A model generated the notes under the pieces. That model ran no database searches. It had not been told where the DNA came from and saw nothing but the letters and a program-made list of their open reading frames with translations. Shown here piece after piece: positions 45,283 to 56,272 of a stretch of 64,000 nt of DNA. The number at the start of each line of letters is the position of its first letter. The stretch's first letter is position 1. The stretch lies in assembly GCA_017430835.1 (NCBI GenBank), contig JAFRMD010000152.1, positions 1 to 64,000 on the forward strand, given 5' to 3'. A program made the translations under genes and the position numbers. The stretch is from Methanosphaera sp. Its GTDB lineage: Archaea > Methanobacteriota > Methanobacteria > Methanobacteriales > Methanobacteriaceae.

Positions 45283-48200
45283 ATGGCGTTTTTAAAGGAT
45301 GTTGAATCAGAAGAGTTGAGAGAATTAGTTAAATCTTGTTTTAAAGAGATTAACAGTCTTAAAGAACAATTAAATGAAGATGGCAGAGATATTAAAACAA
45401 ATGAAGTATTTCAGAATCTTTTAATACAAAACGAGAATAAAAGTAGCAATTTATCTGCTAAAATCAATGAATTGGCCGAAGAAATAAATAAAAGAGACAT
45501 AGTTATTAAAGAAAAGGATATTCAGTTACAAGAAAAAGATACACAACTTAAAGAAAAAGATTTAGAAATCAAAGAATTGAATGTTGCTAAAGAAACTTTA
45601 TTAACATCTTCATCTGGAGAAACAGACATAAATAAATACAAAAAACAGATAATTAGCTTAAAATCTGAAATTCAAACAAAAACAAAAACAATCGAATCTC
45701 AGAACCAAACAATAAACGAACTAAAAAGTGCTAGTCAAGATGCTCTGAGCAAAACAGAAAAAGAATTAAATCTTGAAATAAGTAGATTAAAAGAACAAAA
45801 TGAAGAATTAAAGGCTTCATCTTCAAGTACTGAGATTACACAATTAAAATCCGTTATTGATAGACAAACAGAAGAATTGAAAGAAATTCCTGTACTTAAA
45901 AATCAGTTAACCATAGAAGTATCTGCAAAAGACCAACAAATAAAAAAATATGAAAAAGAAATCGAAGAGTTAACTTCTAAATTAGATGAAGCAAGTACTC
46001 CAACTGATGATTTAATAAAAAATAAAGAAAAAGAACTTGCTGAAGCTAATAATAAAATAAAAGACTTAGAAGAACAAGTCAAAGAATTAGAATCATCAAA
46101 AACACTAGAAGTAGTAGACGTAGATGATGAATCAATTGACAACTTAAAACAGAAAATAGCTTCATTAGAAAAAGAAAACCAAGAACTTAAAAATACTCAA
46201 AAAGTTCAAGCGTCTGCTTCTGAAGAAGGTATGGGTTCACTCATTGATGATTTCACTAAAAAATCAAATGAATTAATTCAAGTTCAATCTGAATTACAAC
46301 GTGTTCAAGATTTAAATAAAATAAATGAATACAAAATTGCAGAATTAGAAAAAGAAAACGCCGATTTGAAAGATTCAAGCAATGTAGAAATTCAAGATAA
46401 TCCTGAATTAACTAAAGAAATGGAATCATTAAAACAAGAACTTCTAGAAAAAAATGATCAATTAACATCTAAAGAAAGTGAAATAATTAACTTAACGGAT
46501 AAGTTAAATAATTTAGGTTCTCAAGAAAAAAATGGCGCTAAAGAATTGGAGTCAGTTAAACAAGATTTAGATAATAAAATTAAGGAGTATGATGCATTAC
46601 AACTTGATTTATTGGAAAAAGATGCTATTGTGGAATCATTATCTCAAAAACTTGAATCAAAAACAGAAGATTTCGATAATTTACAAGTCAAATTCAATGA
46701 TTTGGAAGAATCTAAGAAAAATATTTCTAATGAACTTTCTTCACTCAAAGAAAAAACAAATGAAAAGGATTTAGAAATTAACTCTTTAACAATGAATGGA
46801 AAATCAAGTTCTGAAAAAATTAAAGAATTAGAAGATTTGTTATCACAAAAAAATGATGAAATTGCTTCATTAAAACTAAAATTAGATGATATTGATATTC
46901 AAGTAAAATCTTCTGAAAATTCTGATTCATTGGAAAAAGAACTTAAAGAAACTAAAAAATTATTATATGAAAAAGATGCAGAATATGATAAACTTAAATT
47001 GGATTATAACCAGTTGCGTAAATCAACAACAAAACAAATTTCTGATTTAAACGACGGACTTTCAGAATTTACAAACAATACTGAAAAACTTAAAACAGAA
47101 AAAGAATATTTGGACAATGCATTGAATAAAAGAAATTCTGAAATGAATAGATTACAACAAGAAAATGATTCCTTAAAATTACTTGTCAAAGAAAAAGATT
47201 TAGAATTTAAGAAATTCAAGAATGATACATTTGATATGAAAAAAAGTAATGATACTCAAATCAGTAAACTAAAACAAGAAGTTCAAGACAATAAAGATAA
47301 GGTTGCATCGTTACCACAAAAATTAGAACTAAAAGATATTGAAATATCACAATTAAAAAAATTATTGAAATCTAAAGAAAAAGAATCAGCAACCAAAACT
47401 GAAACAATTAAAGAATTAAGAAATAATATACAAGTATCTCAAGAAGAAATAAAACAATTAAAAGATCAATTATCTAAAGAATATGAAGTAGTAGAAGATA
47501 AGATCAAATCTAAAGATGATGAAATTTTCAAATTAAATGAGAACTTCAACAAATCAGTTGATTATAAAAATCAGGAGATTTCTAAATTAAATTCATTATT
47601 AAGTCAAAGAAACTTCAAAATTGATGAGCTATCCGAAAAACTTGATTTAACTAATAAAGATATGGTTCTCATTCAATCTGAATTAGATGAAAAAACAAAA
47701 GAAGTCAATCAGTCCGAATCAATTATACAAGCTAAGGAAGACACCATCACAAAACAAGATGAATTATTGGAAGATTTAAACAAAGAAGTTCAACGTTTTG
47801 AAAACAAACTTAAGCTTAGAAATGATGATTTAGAAGATTTAAATAATAAAATTGCTGGTAAGGATGTATTAATTAGTAATCTAAAAATGGAAGTGGCAGA
47901 TTCAAGCAGAAAACTTGAAAAAATGGATTCAATGTCTAAAGAGTTAACAAAGTCAAAATCTTTAATTAATGAGATGACAGTTCAAATCACTGATAAAGAT
48001 AATGAATTATCAGAAAATAACAAGCTAATAATCGAAGAAAAAACTAGAATTCAAGAGTTGAAAGATATCATAGATCGTAAAAACAAAGATATAGATGATC
48101 ACAAACAGTTATTACATGATAAAAATGAAGAACTTGATAAACTTAAAGGTTTACAGCCACGTATAAGGGAATTGGAACTCGAAAAAGCAGATATAAAATC

Positions 48201-48609
48201 TGGTTATGAAAAACAAATTACTTCTCTTAGTGCTGACTTAGAAAAAGCTAAGTTATTAGAAGAGGATGTTGAAAAATTAGATCAAGAAATCGTTAAATTG
48301 AATAATGTTGTGAATGAGAAGGATGTTCAAATAAAGGACATGTCTAAATTTAAAGATTACTTTGTTGCAATGATATCCAAACCATTGCCAGGTTTAACTA
48401 GTTTCCAATCTCAGATTTATCATTTATTACCTGATGCAAAAAGTGCAAGTGAGTTATATGAATATTTAGTAGAGCTTGGTTTTACCGAACTTGAAAAAGA
48501 AAGTTTCGCAAAAACACTTAAAGCATTAGAAAAAAGAGGGTATTGTCAACGTGCTAGGGACGGAGACAAAATTATTTGGGTTAAAAATGATGTTGAACTC
48601 GAACTTTAA
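45283..48609 (+). CDS. Giant coiled-coil protein with C-terminal winged-helix-like domain
   Basis: Protein of 1108 residues. From about residue 10 to 1000 it is almost uninterrupted coiled coil: heptads rich in Leu/Ile with Lys, Glu, Asp, Asn and Gln, no hydrophobic anchor and no signal peptide, so probably cytoplasmic and rod-like (very long if extended). There is no Walker A motif, so it is not an SMC or Rad50 protein. The last 85 residues fold differently: SKPLPGLTSFQSQIYHLLPD, then SASELYEYLVELGFTEL and KALEKRGYCQRARDGDKIIW resemble a winged helix. ATG 45283 follows GTGATC; an in-frame GTG is at 45274. A structural or chromosome-related role is only a guess. Confidence 0.75.
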   Translation: MAFLKDVESEELRELVKSCFKEINSLKEQLNEDGRDIKTNEVFQNLLIQNENKSSNLSAKINELAEEINKRDIVIKEKDIQLQEKDTQLKEKDLEIKELNVAKETLLTSSSGETDINKYKKQIISLKSEIQTKTKTIESQNQTINELKSASQDALSKTEKELNLEISRLKEQNEELKASSSSTEITQLKSVIDRQTEELKEIPVLKNQLTIEVSAKDQQIKKYEKEIEELTSKLDEASTPTDDLIKNKEKELAEANNKIKDLEEQVKELESSKTLEVVDVDDESIDNLKQKIASLEKENQELKNTQKVQASASEEGMGSLIDDFTKKSNELIQVQSELQRVQDLNKINEYKIAELEKENADLKDSSNVEIQDNPELTKEMESLKQELLEKNDQLTSKESEIINLTDKLNNLGSQEKNGAKELESVKQDLDNKIKEYDALQLDLLEKDAIVESLSQKLESKTEDFDNLQVKFNDLEESKKNISNELSSLKEKTNEKDLEINSLTMNGKSSSEKIKELEDLLSQKNDEIASLKLKLDDIDIQVKSSENSDSLEKELKETKKLLYEKDAEYDKLKLDYNQLRKSTTKQISDLNDGLSEFTNNTEKLKTEKEYLDNALNKRNSEMNRLQQENDSLKLLVKEKDLEFKKFKNDTFDMKKSNDTQISKLKQEVQDNKDKVASLPQKLELKDIEISQLKKLLKSKEKESATKTETIKELRNNIQVSQEEIKQLKDQLSKEYEVVEDKIKSKDDEIFKLNENFNKSVDYKNQEISKLNSLLSQRNFKIDELSEKLDLTNKDMVLIQSELDEKTKEVNQSESIIQAKEDTITKQDELLEDLNKEVQRFENKLKLRNDDLEDLNNKIAGKDVLISNLKMEVADSSRKLEKMDSMSKELTKSKSLINEMTVQITDKDNELSENNKLIIEEKTRIQELKDIIDRKNKDIDDHKQLLHDKNEELDKLKGLQPRIRELELEKADIKSGYEKQITSLSADLEKAKLLEEDVEKLDQEIVKLNNVVNEKDVQIKDMSKFKDYFVAMISKPLPGLTSFQSQIYHLLPDAKSASELYEYLVELGFTELEKESFAKTLKALEKRGYCQRARDGDKIIWVKNDVELEL

Positions 48610-48830
48610 TCTTTTTTTAATTGAACTTTTTTTATTTCTTATTTTTTATTTTGAATTGTTTTTCTATTTTACTATATTTAATACAGAAAAATAACCGTAA
48701 AGTATTTATATTAAATCAAACCCATTTATGAATATAGACTGATTATAAAAAAATTAATTTAATGAAATATTTAAACTAAAAAAATTTTAAAAAAAATTAA
48801 TATATATTTTAAATTATTAGAGGTAATAAA

Positions 48831-50450
48831 ATGGCACAACAACAACAACCATTAATCATCTTACCTGAAGGAACATCAAGAGCTTTAGGAAGAGATGCAC
48901 AAAGAAATAACATATTAGCTGGAAAAGTATTAGCAGAAACCGTAAGAACCACATTAGGTCCAAAAGGTATGGATAAAATGTTAGTAGACGGTATCGGAGA
49001 CATCGTAGTTACAAACGATGGTGTAACAATCCTCAAAGAAATGGATATCGAACACCCAGCTGCAAAAATGTTAGTAGAAGTTGCAAAAACCCAAGAAGAT
49101 GAAGTAGGAGACGGAACAACAACAGCAGTAATTATCGCAGGAGAATTACTCAAAAGATCTGAAGAATTATTAGACAAAGAAATCCACCCTACCATCATAG
49201 CATTAGGTTACAGACAAGCAGCACAAAAAGCACAAGAAATATTAGAAGATATTTCATTAGACTCATCTGATAAAGACACATTAACCAAAGTTGCAATGAC
49301 TGCAATGACAGGTAAAGGAACAGAAAAAGCAAGAGAACCTTTAGCAGAACTTATAGTTGGTGCAGTAAACCAAGTAGTTGAAGACGGTAAAGTAGATACA
49401 GAACAAATAAAAATTGAATCTAAAGATGGAGCAGCAATTGAAGATTCAGAATTAGTATCTGGAGTCATTATAGACAAAGAAAAAGTTCACCCAGGAATGC
49501 CTTCAACAATTGAAAACGCAAAAATTGCATTAATCAACAGTGCAATAGAAGTTAAAGAAACCGAAGTTGATGCAGAAATAAGAATCACTGACCCAGCACA
49601 AATGCAAGCATTCATCGAACAAGAAGAAGCAATGATTAAAGAAATGATTGATGGATTAGCAGATGCAGGAGCAAACGTATTATTCTGTCAAAAAGGTATC
49701 GACGACTTAGCACAACACTACTTAGCTAAAGCAGGAATTTTAGCAGCAAGAAGAATTAAAAAATCAGATATGGAAAAATTAGCAAAAGCAACTGGTGGAA
49801 AAATCCTTACAAACATCCAAGACTTAACTGAAGCAGACTTAGGAGACGCTGGATTAGTAGCAGAAGACAAAGTATCCGGTGACGACATGATTTTTGTAAA
49901 AGAATGTAAAGATCCAAAAGCAGTAACCTTATTATTAAGAGGTTCAACAAGTCACGTAGTGGATGAAATTGAAAGAGCAGTAGAAGATGCAATTGGAGTA
50001 GTAGCTTCAACAGTTGAAGATGGAAAAGTTGTTGTTGGTGGAGGAGCTCCAGAAATAGCAATTGCAAAAGGATTAAAAGATTATGCAGAAACCATTAGTG
50101 GAAGAGAACAATTAGCAGTAATGGCATTTGCAGAAGCATTAGAAATAGTTCCTAGAACTCTTGCAGAAAACGCAGGTCTTGACAGTATTGATTCATTAGT
50201 AGACTTAAGAGCAGCTCACGAAAAATCAGATTTAATGGGATTAAATGTATTTGAAGGTGGAGTAGCTGACATGAAAGAAGCAGGAGTTATCGAACCTCAA
50301 AGAGTTAAAAAACAAGCAATTCAATCTGCAGCAGAAGCAGCTGAAATGATTTTAAGAATTGACGATGTAATAGCTTCTTCCAGCCAAGGTGATGTAGCTG
50401 CAGCAGCAGGTGCACCAGATATGGGTGGAATGGGCGGAATGCCAATGTAA
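48831..50450 (+). CDS. Thermosome subunit (group II chaperonin)
   Basis: Protein of 539 residues forming the archaeal two-ring ATP-driven folding chamber. [28 protein letters not shown] (ATP site with the catalytic Asp) and [17 protein letters not shown] are hallmark sequences; the Gly-Met-rich tail (GGMGGMPM) is also typical. GAGGTAA precedes the ATG. Codon choice is noticeably different from its neighbours, more biased and richer in ATC/AAC/TTC, as for a highly expressed gene. A hairpin terminator follows at 50535. Confidence 0.97.
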   Translation: MAQQQQPLIILPEGTSRALGRDAQRNNILAGKVLAETVRTTLGPKGMDKMLVDGIGDIVVTNDGVTILKEMDIEHPAAKMLVEVAKTQEDEVGDGTTTAVIIAGELLKRSEELLDKEIHPTIIALGYRQAAQKAQEILEDISLDSSDKDTLTKVAMTAMTGKGTEKAREPLAELIVGAVNQVVEDGKVDTEQIKIESKDGAAIEDSELVSGVIIDKEKVHPGMPSTIENAKIALINSAIEVKETEVDAEIRITDPAQMQAFIEQEEAMIKEMIDGLADAGANVLFCQKGIDDLAQHYLAKAGILAARRIKKSDMEKLAKATGGKILTNIQDLTEADLGDAGLVAEDKVSGDDMIFVKECKDPKAVTLLLRGSTSHVVDEIERAVEDAIGVVASTVEDGKVVVGGGAPEIAIAKGLKDYAETISGREQLAVMAFAEALEIVPRTLAENAGLDSIDSLVDLRAAHEKSDLMGLNVFEGGVADMKEAGVIEPQRVKKQAIQSAAEAAEMILRIDDVIASSSQGDVAAAAGAPDMGGMGGMPM

Positions 50451-50534
50451 TTGGGCTAAAGCCTAACAAACATTATTATCCTTAAAGTAAAAATTAGACT
50501 ATTAGATTTTCTAGAGTATTAATTTTTCAGGAAA

Positions 50535-50568
50535 AATCCATGAATTTCTCATGGATTAACTTTTTTTT
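50535..50568 (+). terminator. Hairpin plus T-tract terminator after the thermosome gene
   Basis: AATCCATGA-N5-TCATGGATT is a perfect 9-base stem with a 5-base loop; AAC follows and then eight T. It lies 85 bases after the thermosome stop. Stem plus T-run resembles a bacterial intrinsic terminator; in archaea the T-run alone usually suffices. Confidence 0.65.
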
Positions 50569-50690
50569 ATTTAAAAGCTAACAATGAGTAATACTTTTTA
50601 GTATTTAAAAATTATCATTGCCAAGTCTCACTAATTATATATTTTATTTTTTACAAAACATTATATATTGAAGTTATATGCGTGTTTTTT

Positions 50691-51194
50691 ATGGATAAAA
50701 TATTAGATTTTAATGAACTATTCTTTGGAGATATTACAGAATATAAAAAATTAGGGATAGCATTAATGGAATCTCTAAGAAATATGACTTCAGCATCTTT
50801 TTGGAGCATGGATACAGAAGCACCTAAAGGATTATCTACTGTAGTTCTTATGGATATAATGGATATACTCTTTGGATCTTTTGATAAAATTTCAGATAAT
50901 TTATATTCAAACGATTTGATTACTCATGAGTTTCCTTACTTTATAGAAACTAAAGAAATGATGGAATGTTTATTGTTGGATCCATTATATGAATTAGATG
51001 ATTATTTGAATTTAGCAATAACTTTATTTTCAGATTTTTTTACATTACTTGAAATAAAATTATTACTATTTGATGGTTGTGAATTGGAAATAGAAGCACC
51101 TCAAAAAGTACTTGATGAGTATGATAAAGAATTTGCTAAATATATGGAAAGATTTGATAAATATCGTGATGAATTCATCGAATTACATAAATGA
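50691..51194 (+). CDS. Acidic helical protein of unknown function
   Basis: Protein of 167 residues, strongly acidic, mostly helical, with aromatic-rich stretches (DFNELFFGDITEYKKLG) but no clear membrane segment or cysteine pattern. No family recognised. ATG 50691 lies about 25 bases after TTATATATT (50661-50669), so the mRNA is probably leaderless; an in-frame GTG at 50682 and an out-of-frame ATG at 50678 are less likely. It stands alone between the thermosome terminator and a convergent gene. Confidence 0.62.
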   Translation: MDKILDFNELFFGDITEYKKLGIALMESLRNMTSASFWSMDTEAPKGLSTVVLMDIMDILFGSFDKISDNLYSNDLITHEFPYFIETKEMMECLLLDPLYELDDYLNLAITLFSDFFTLLEIKLLLFDGCELEIEAPQKVLDEYDKEFAKYMERFDKYRDEFIELHK

Positions 51195-51217
51195 TAAAAA
51201 AAGAATAGATTAACCAT

Positions 51218-51913
51218 TTAATTGGTTAATATTTTATTGATTTCATTTAATAGATCATATGTTCTATCTGTAGCTTCTTGTTCAGTAATGTTTTCCGGAA
51301 TTTCATAAACAAATGTGGGGTAACCTGCATCTGCTAAAGGTTTTGAAGTTAATTCTATTGAAGTACTTTCGTAACTTGTATTTTTAGCAGTTCTAAAGTA
51401 ATTAAAATCTATTCCAGACTGTTCTATTTTTTCAGCCATTTCTACAGATGCATCATCCATTGCAGGGGTTGCAATATAAAAACCTTCGCCATAACCTTCA
51501 ATATGGGAATGACTAATAATTACTGCATCTGCCCCATTTTTATAAATGTCCGGTAATACTATTTCATTGACTAAATGTTCTCCGTTATATCTACTTTTCT
51601 GATAATCTTCAGCATCTTTAGTAACTGTAACATTATAGTTAACTAAAATAGCATTATGTGTTAATGCAAATCGTTTCGCAGATTCTATTTCGGGATTTAT
51701 AGCTAATTTTTCTCTTGGATGAATTCCTGTGATTAAAACTATTTTGGTTTTAGCATTATAATGATTATATGTGTCTTTTGTCACGTATCCCGTATCGGTT
51801 GAACCAAGGGTAGTGTGAGAATGCCATTCATATATTAAATAAGGAACTGTGACTATAATTAATATTAGGAATATTGCCGTAATAATTTTCTTTATAACGC
51901 TCAATGTTTTCAC
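51218..51913 (-). CDS. Membrane-anchored M14/AstE-like protein with intact HxxE motif
   Basis: Protein of 231 residues with an N-terminal transmembrane anchor (about 8-28) and an exterior domain. VLITGIHPREKLA has the H-x-x-E zinc motif of M14 carboxypeptidases and succinylglutamate desuccinylase-like enzymes, and VIISHSHIEGYGEGFYIA could supply a further His ligand. YPTFVYEIPEN resembles the late active-site Glu region. It may cleave an amide in a peptide or cell-wall stem outside the cell; this is inferred. The protein at 54808 shares the same layout. Start is GTG 51913 behind AAGGGAA; TTG 51904 is the alternative. Confidence 0.62.
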   Translation of the reverse strand: MKTLSVIKKIITAIFLILIIVTVPYLIYEWHSHTTLGSTDTGYVTKDTYNHYNAKTKIVLITGIHPREKLAINPEIESAKRFALTHNAILVNYNVTVTKDAEDYQKSRYNGEHLVNEIVLPDIYKNGADAVIISHSHIEGYGEGFYIATPAMDDASVEMAEKIEQSGIDFNYFRTAKNTSYESTSIELTSKPLADAGYPTFVYEIPENITEQEATDRTYDLLNEINKILTN

Positions 51914-52006
51914 TTCCCTTTATTATATTATTATATATGGTAGTTCAAACATATTAAGTATTTTAAAATAGTAGAAAAGAGGTGGTGGTGATGGGAAATA
52001 TTTTTT

Positions 52007-53176
<1,170 letters not shown>

Positions 53177-53210
53177 TTATCAACATTCAATTTTTTTTAT
53201 CCCTATTTTT

Positions 53211-54251
53211 TTAATCCATTTTAATTTTTCCTTTAAATTTGGCATAAGTAGCATAGTCTACATATGTTAAGTTTTTCTGGATTTCATCAAGTGTTTTTGC
53301 ATTGTTTCTTACTTCTTCAATTCTATCATTTACTGTTATTGTAAATGCATCACTTCCTGCTCCTGAACCATAGGATACTGCAAATATTTTATCTCCAGGT
53401 TTTGCTATGTCTAATATTGATGCAAGTCCTAAAGGTGTTGCTCCAGAGTAAGTGTTTCCTATATTTGGTGTTAATAATCCTTGTTTATATTGTTCTTCTT
53501 TAAATCCTAATTTTTTTGCAGCTCTTAAGTAGAATTTACCATTAGGTTGGTGGAATACTGCATAATCATAGTCTTCCGCTGTGGTTCCTGTTTTTTCTAG
53601 CATTCTGTTTGCTGCTCCAAGAACGTGTTTGAAGTATGCAGGTTCACCTGTAAATCTTCCACCGTGTGATGGATATGTTTCTCCTTCTCTTCTGTAGAAA
53701 TCGGGGGTGTCTGTTGTGAAACTACAAGTTTCATTAATGTCTGCTAGGGTATTGTCTTCACCAATTATGAATGCGGCTCCTCCTGCAGATGCGGTGTATT
53801 CTAATGCATCTCCTGGTGCTCCTTGTGAAGTGTCTGCACCAATTGCTAAACCATATTTTATAATGCCTGATTTTACAAGTCCCATTGCAGCTTGAATACC
53901 TGCAGTTCCTGCTTTACATGCAAATTCTAAATCAGCAGCGGTTAAATTTGGTGCTGCTCTGATTGCATCAGCTACTATTGTTGCAGTAGGTTTTACTGCG
54001 TATGGGTGTGATTCTGATCCAACATAAATAGCTCCAATATCTTCCGGGTTTATTTCGGCACGTTTTAATGCACGTCTTGCTGCTTCAACTGATATTGTTA
54101 CAGTGTCTTCATCTGGCCCTGGTACTGATTTTTCGTTTACGACTAATCCTTTTGAAATGGAGTTTGGGTCATCTCCCCATACTTTAGCAATTTCTTCTAC
54201 TTTTATTCTGTAAGAGGGAATATGTGCTCCGTATCCAACAATTCCTGTCAT
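53211..54251 (-). CDS. Hydroxymethylglutaryl-CoA synthase
   Basis: Enzyme of 346 residues that adds acetyl-CoA to acetoacetyl-CoA, giving HMG-CoA for archaeal lipid isoprenoids. [17 protein letters not shown] is the archaeal N-terminus, [15 protein letters not shown] holds the catalytic Cys, and [16 protein letters not shown] holds the catalytic His. The protein is the short archaeal form. GGGTGAT precedes the ATG, and a dyad lies at the predicted promoter (54288-54301). Confidence 0.94.
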   Translation of the reverse strand: MTGIVGYGAHIPSYRIKVEEIAKVWGDDPNSISKGLVVNEKSVPGPDEDTVTISVEAARRALKRAEINPEDIGAIYVGSESHPYAVKPTATIVADAIRAAPNLTAADLEFACKAGTAGIQAAMGLVKSGIIKYGLAIGADTSQGAPGDALEYTASAGGAAFIIGEDNTLADINETCSFTTDTPDFYRREGETYPSHGGRFTGEPAYFKHVLGAANRMLEKTGTTAEDYDYAVFHQPNGKFYLRAAKKLGFKEEQYKQGLLTPNIGNTYSGATPLGLASILDIAKPGDKIFAVSYGSGAGSDAFTITVNDRIEEVRNNAKTLDEIQKNLTYVDYATYAKFKGKIKMD

Positions 54252-54807
54252 TATATCACCCTTGCTGTGTATATTAATATTTTTCTTTCTGCAACTGCAG
54301 AGGAATCATATTTTTAATTTTTTTTATAATATTATTATATCATAAATTTTTTGTCTATATTAATTAACTTTTAGTAAATACAAATTAATATACTTTATTT
54401 AAATTATTTCTTTTTTATTTCTTTTGAATTTTGTTTGTTGTTGATTATTTGTTTTTTGTATTTTATAGTTTCAAATTATTATAATGAAATTTATCTTATA
54501 TTTCATTGATTATTTTATTATTTTTTCTTTTTTTTTCGTTGCTTGTTTTTTTAAGTTATTGGAAATTTTTTTATTTATTTTAACATAGTTTTTATTAAAA
54601 ATAAAAGATATATTATATTATAATATTAGGAATTTATTAATGGTGTAAGTTATTATATTTGGTCTTTAATAATTTAAATTTGATAAATGAATGTATTAAT
54701 GTTCTGATTTGTTTTATTTTGAATATTTTTACATTTAATGTTAATATAATAATGTCTCAATTAATAGTTTTCTAAAAAACTTTATTTAACAAATAGAGGT
54801 TATAATT
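54252..54807. other. Divergent intergenic region, T-rich on the plus strand
   Basis: 556 bases between divergent genes with no credible gene. It contains the dyad at 54288-54301 near the HMG-CoA synthase promoter, then long T-rich DNA, and close to 54808 a TTTATTTAACA stretch and GAGGT site for the plus gene. No tRNA-like or repeat structure was recognised in the middle. Confidence 0.5.
54288..54301. promoter_or_regulatory. Inverted repeat at the HMG-CoA synthase promoter
   Basis: TCTGCA-AC-TGCAGA is a perfect 6-base dyad with a 2-base centre. On the minus strand it lies just after a TATA-like AAAAATATG (54308-54316), where transcription should start. It stands out as G/C-bearing sequence in very AT-rich DNA and would suit a repressor site. 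Confidence 0.35.
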
Positions 54808-55764
54808 ATGAGGGATGGTTCTAATAATCCTCTTAGTAATCCATTGCTAATGTTGGCTGTGTTGGTTATTGCTATTATTTGTGTGATGGTTGCTACTGTT
54901 GCATTAAATGGTGGAACTTCAACTGCTCCTGTTGAAGTGGAGGAAACGAATACTACGGATATAGAACTTGAAAATGATACTTCACCACAATCTACTTTGA
55001 TTGGGAATAATTCTTATGGAACTGTGAGTAAAATTTCAAATATAGGTAATTCATCGTCAAATGTTAAGGTTGCTCTGATTGTTGGAGTTGATCAAAAGGA
55101 AGATAAATCAAATTCTATTGTATCTACTTTACAAAATGAGAAAGATTTAAAATATTGTTATGATATCTACATGGTGGATGCTACAAAAGCTAATAAAAAT
55201 AGCTCTGATGAAAATAATGAAAATTCTCTTTCAGTAAATAATATGTCAGAACAATTAGCTAATGAATATGTAGTTCCAGACGTCATAAATAATAATTATA
55301 ATTTTACTGTGGATATTCATTATACTAATGATTCAAATTCATATGTGTTTGTTCCATCTGAAAATACATACACATCCAAAAAAGTAGTGGAAAGTATTTC
55401 AAATAATACTAATATTGGGAATTATACTCCACCATATCATTCATTTACTGATTTGGTTTCAGATCCTATATTAAAACATGAAATACCTTCCATAGTATAC
55501 GTGACAACGGATTATTACTCTAACGGTACTTCGAATGAGGTAAGTGGCGTAATTAGTGCAATAGATAACTTTGACTTTGAACATTTGTTTGATTCTGATG
55601 ATAGCAATAATCAATCATCTGATTCAAATTCATCTTATTCATCAGGAAATTCTAGTTCAAATAGTTCATCATCATATGATGATTCTTATTCAACGTATAG
55701 TAATGATACCTATTCCAGTTCTAATAGTAGTTATTCTAAAGATTCTGGAAATAAAGAGATATAA
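54808..55764 (+). CDS. Exported M14-like protein lacking the zinc motif, with Ser-rich tail
   Basis: Protein of 318 residues. It has an N-terminal transmembrane anchor (about 10-32), a Thr/Glu-rich linker, a globular domain (about 85-265), then a 55-residue tail almost wholly Ser, Asn, Asp and Tyr. The domain parallels the protein at 51218: VALIVGVDQKEDK aligns with VLITGIHPREKLA, but His and Glu positions read D and E/K; NEYVVPDVINN aligns with NEIVLPDIYKN; IPSIVYVTTDY resembles YPTFVYEIPEN. Zinc catalysis is thus unlikely, and it may bind wall or glycan. The Ser/Asn tail could be glycosylated. GAGGT precedes the ATG. Confidence 0.58.
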   Translation: MRDGSNNPLSNPLLMLAVLVIAIICVMVATVALNGGTSTAPVEVEETNTTDIELENDTSPQSTLIGNNSYGTVSKISNIGNSSSNVKVALIVGVDQKEDKSNSIVSTLQNEKDLKYCYDIYMVDATKANKNSSDENNENSLSVNNMSEQLANEYVVPDVINNNYNFTVDIHYTNDSNSYVFVPSENTYTSKKVVESISNNTNIGNYTPPYHSFTDLVSDPILKHEIPSIVYVTTDYYSNGTSNEVSGVISAIDNFDFEHLFDSDDSNNQSSDSNSSYSSGNSSSNSSSSYDDSYSTYSNDTYSSSNSSYSKDSGNKEI

Positions 55765-55830
55765 TTCTCTTTTTTATTTTTTAATATTTTTTAATATTTT
55801 TTTCTATTTTTGTATTATTTTTTCAAATAA

Positions 55831-55842
55831 TTATATATGTAC
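55831..55842 (+). promoter_or_regulatory. TATA box of the ArsR/P-ATPase operon
   Basis: TTATATATGT lies about 25 bases before the expected transcription start near 55860 and directly precedes the operator dyad. It is the best TATA match ahead of ATG 55877. Confidence 0.45.
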
Positions 55843-55862
55843 ATATGAACAAATACTCATAT
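55843..55862. promoter_or_regulatory. ArsR/SmtB-type operator dyad
   Basis: ATATGA-N8-TCATAT is a perfect dyad between the TATA box and the start of the arsR-like gene. Size and words (TGA...TCA flanked by AT) resemble known SmtB/CadC operators. It most likely binds the encoded regulator, giving metal-relieved repression of regulator and pump. Confidence 0.6.
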
Positions 55863-55876
55863 AACAAGTGATAAAA

Positions 55877-56254
55877 ATGGATGACAAGGAAACTCTTTTT
55901 AATGTCGGAGAAGACATTTGTGAAATTAAAGTAATTCACAAAAAACCAATGAAACGAGCAAAAGAAGAATTATTAGATGAAGATACATATATGGAACTTT
56001 CTGAAACATTTAAATTATTTGGAAATCCAACACGTTTGAAAATAATGTCTTTATTAATTGTTGAGGATTTATGTGTATGCGACATAAGTGAAGCATTAAA
56101 TATGAGTCAATCCGCAGTATCTCATCAATTAAGAACATTACGTGGAAAAAATCTTGTTAAATATGTTAAAGAAGGAAAACAAGCAAGATATTCCATTGCA
56201 GACAAACATGTAATTGAAATATTACAAAAAGGTATTGAACACGTACTTGAATAA
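55877..56254 (+). CDS. ArsR/SmtB-family metal-sensing repressor (CadC-like)
   Basis: Winged-helix repressor of 125 residues. The alpha-3 metal site is visible as EDLCVCDISEAL, matching the ELCVCDL motif of CadC/ArsR sensors (two Cys). SQSAVSHQLRTLRGKNLV is the recognition helix, and ARYSIADKHVIEILQKGIEHV matches the SmtB alpha-5 region, with His in the usual zinc positions. Probably senses Cd/Pb/Zn-type ions. ATG 55877 follows GTGAT; an in-frame GTG is at 55868. It is 18 bases before the P-type ATPase gene and thus co-transcribed with it. Confidence 0.9.
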   Translation: MDDKETLFNVGEDICEIKVIHKKPMKRAKEELLDEDTYMELSETFKLFGNPTRLKIMSLLIVEDLCVCDISEALNMSQSAVSHQLRTLRGKNLVKYVKEGKQARYSIADKHVIEILQKGIEHVLE

Positions 56255-56272
56255 AAATAAAGGAGATTTTCA

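Noticed and set aside
45283..48609. Giant coiled-coil protein as SMC/Rad50 ATPase
   Set aside because: No Walker A, signature or Walker B motif and no hinge seen.
48809..49198. Minus-strand open frame over the thermosome start
   Set aside because: Shadow of the biased thermosome codons; the low-complexity Ser/Thr/Val/Ile product resembles no family.
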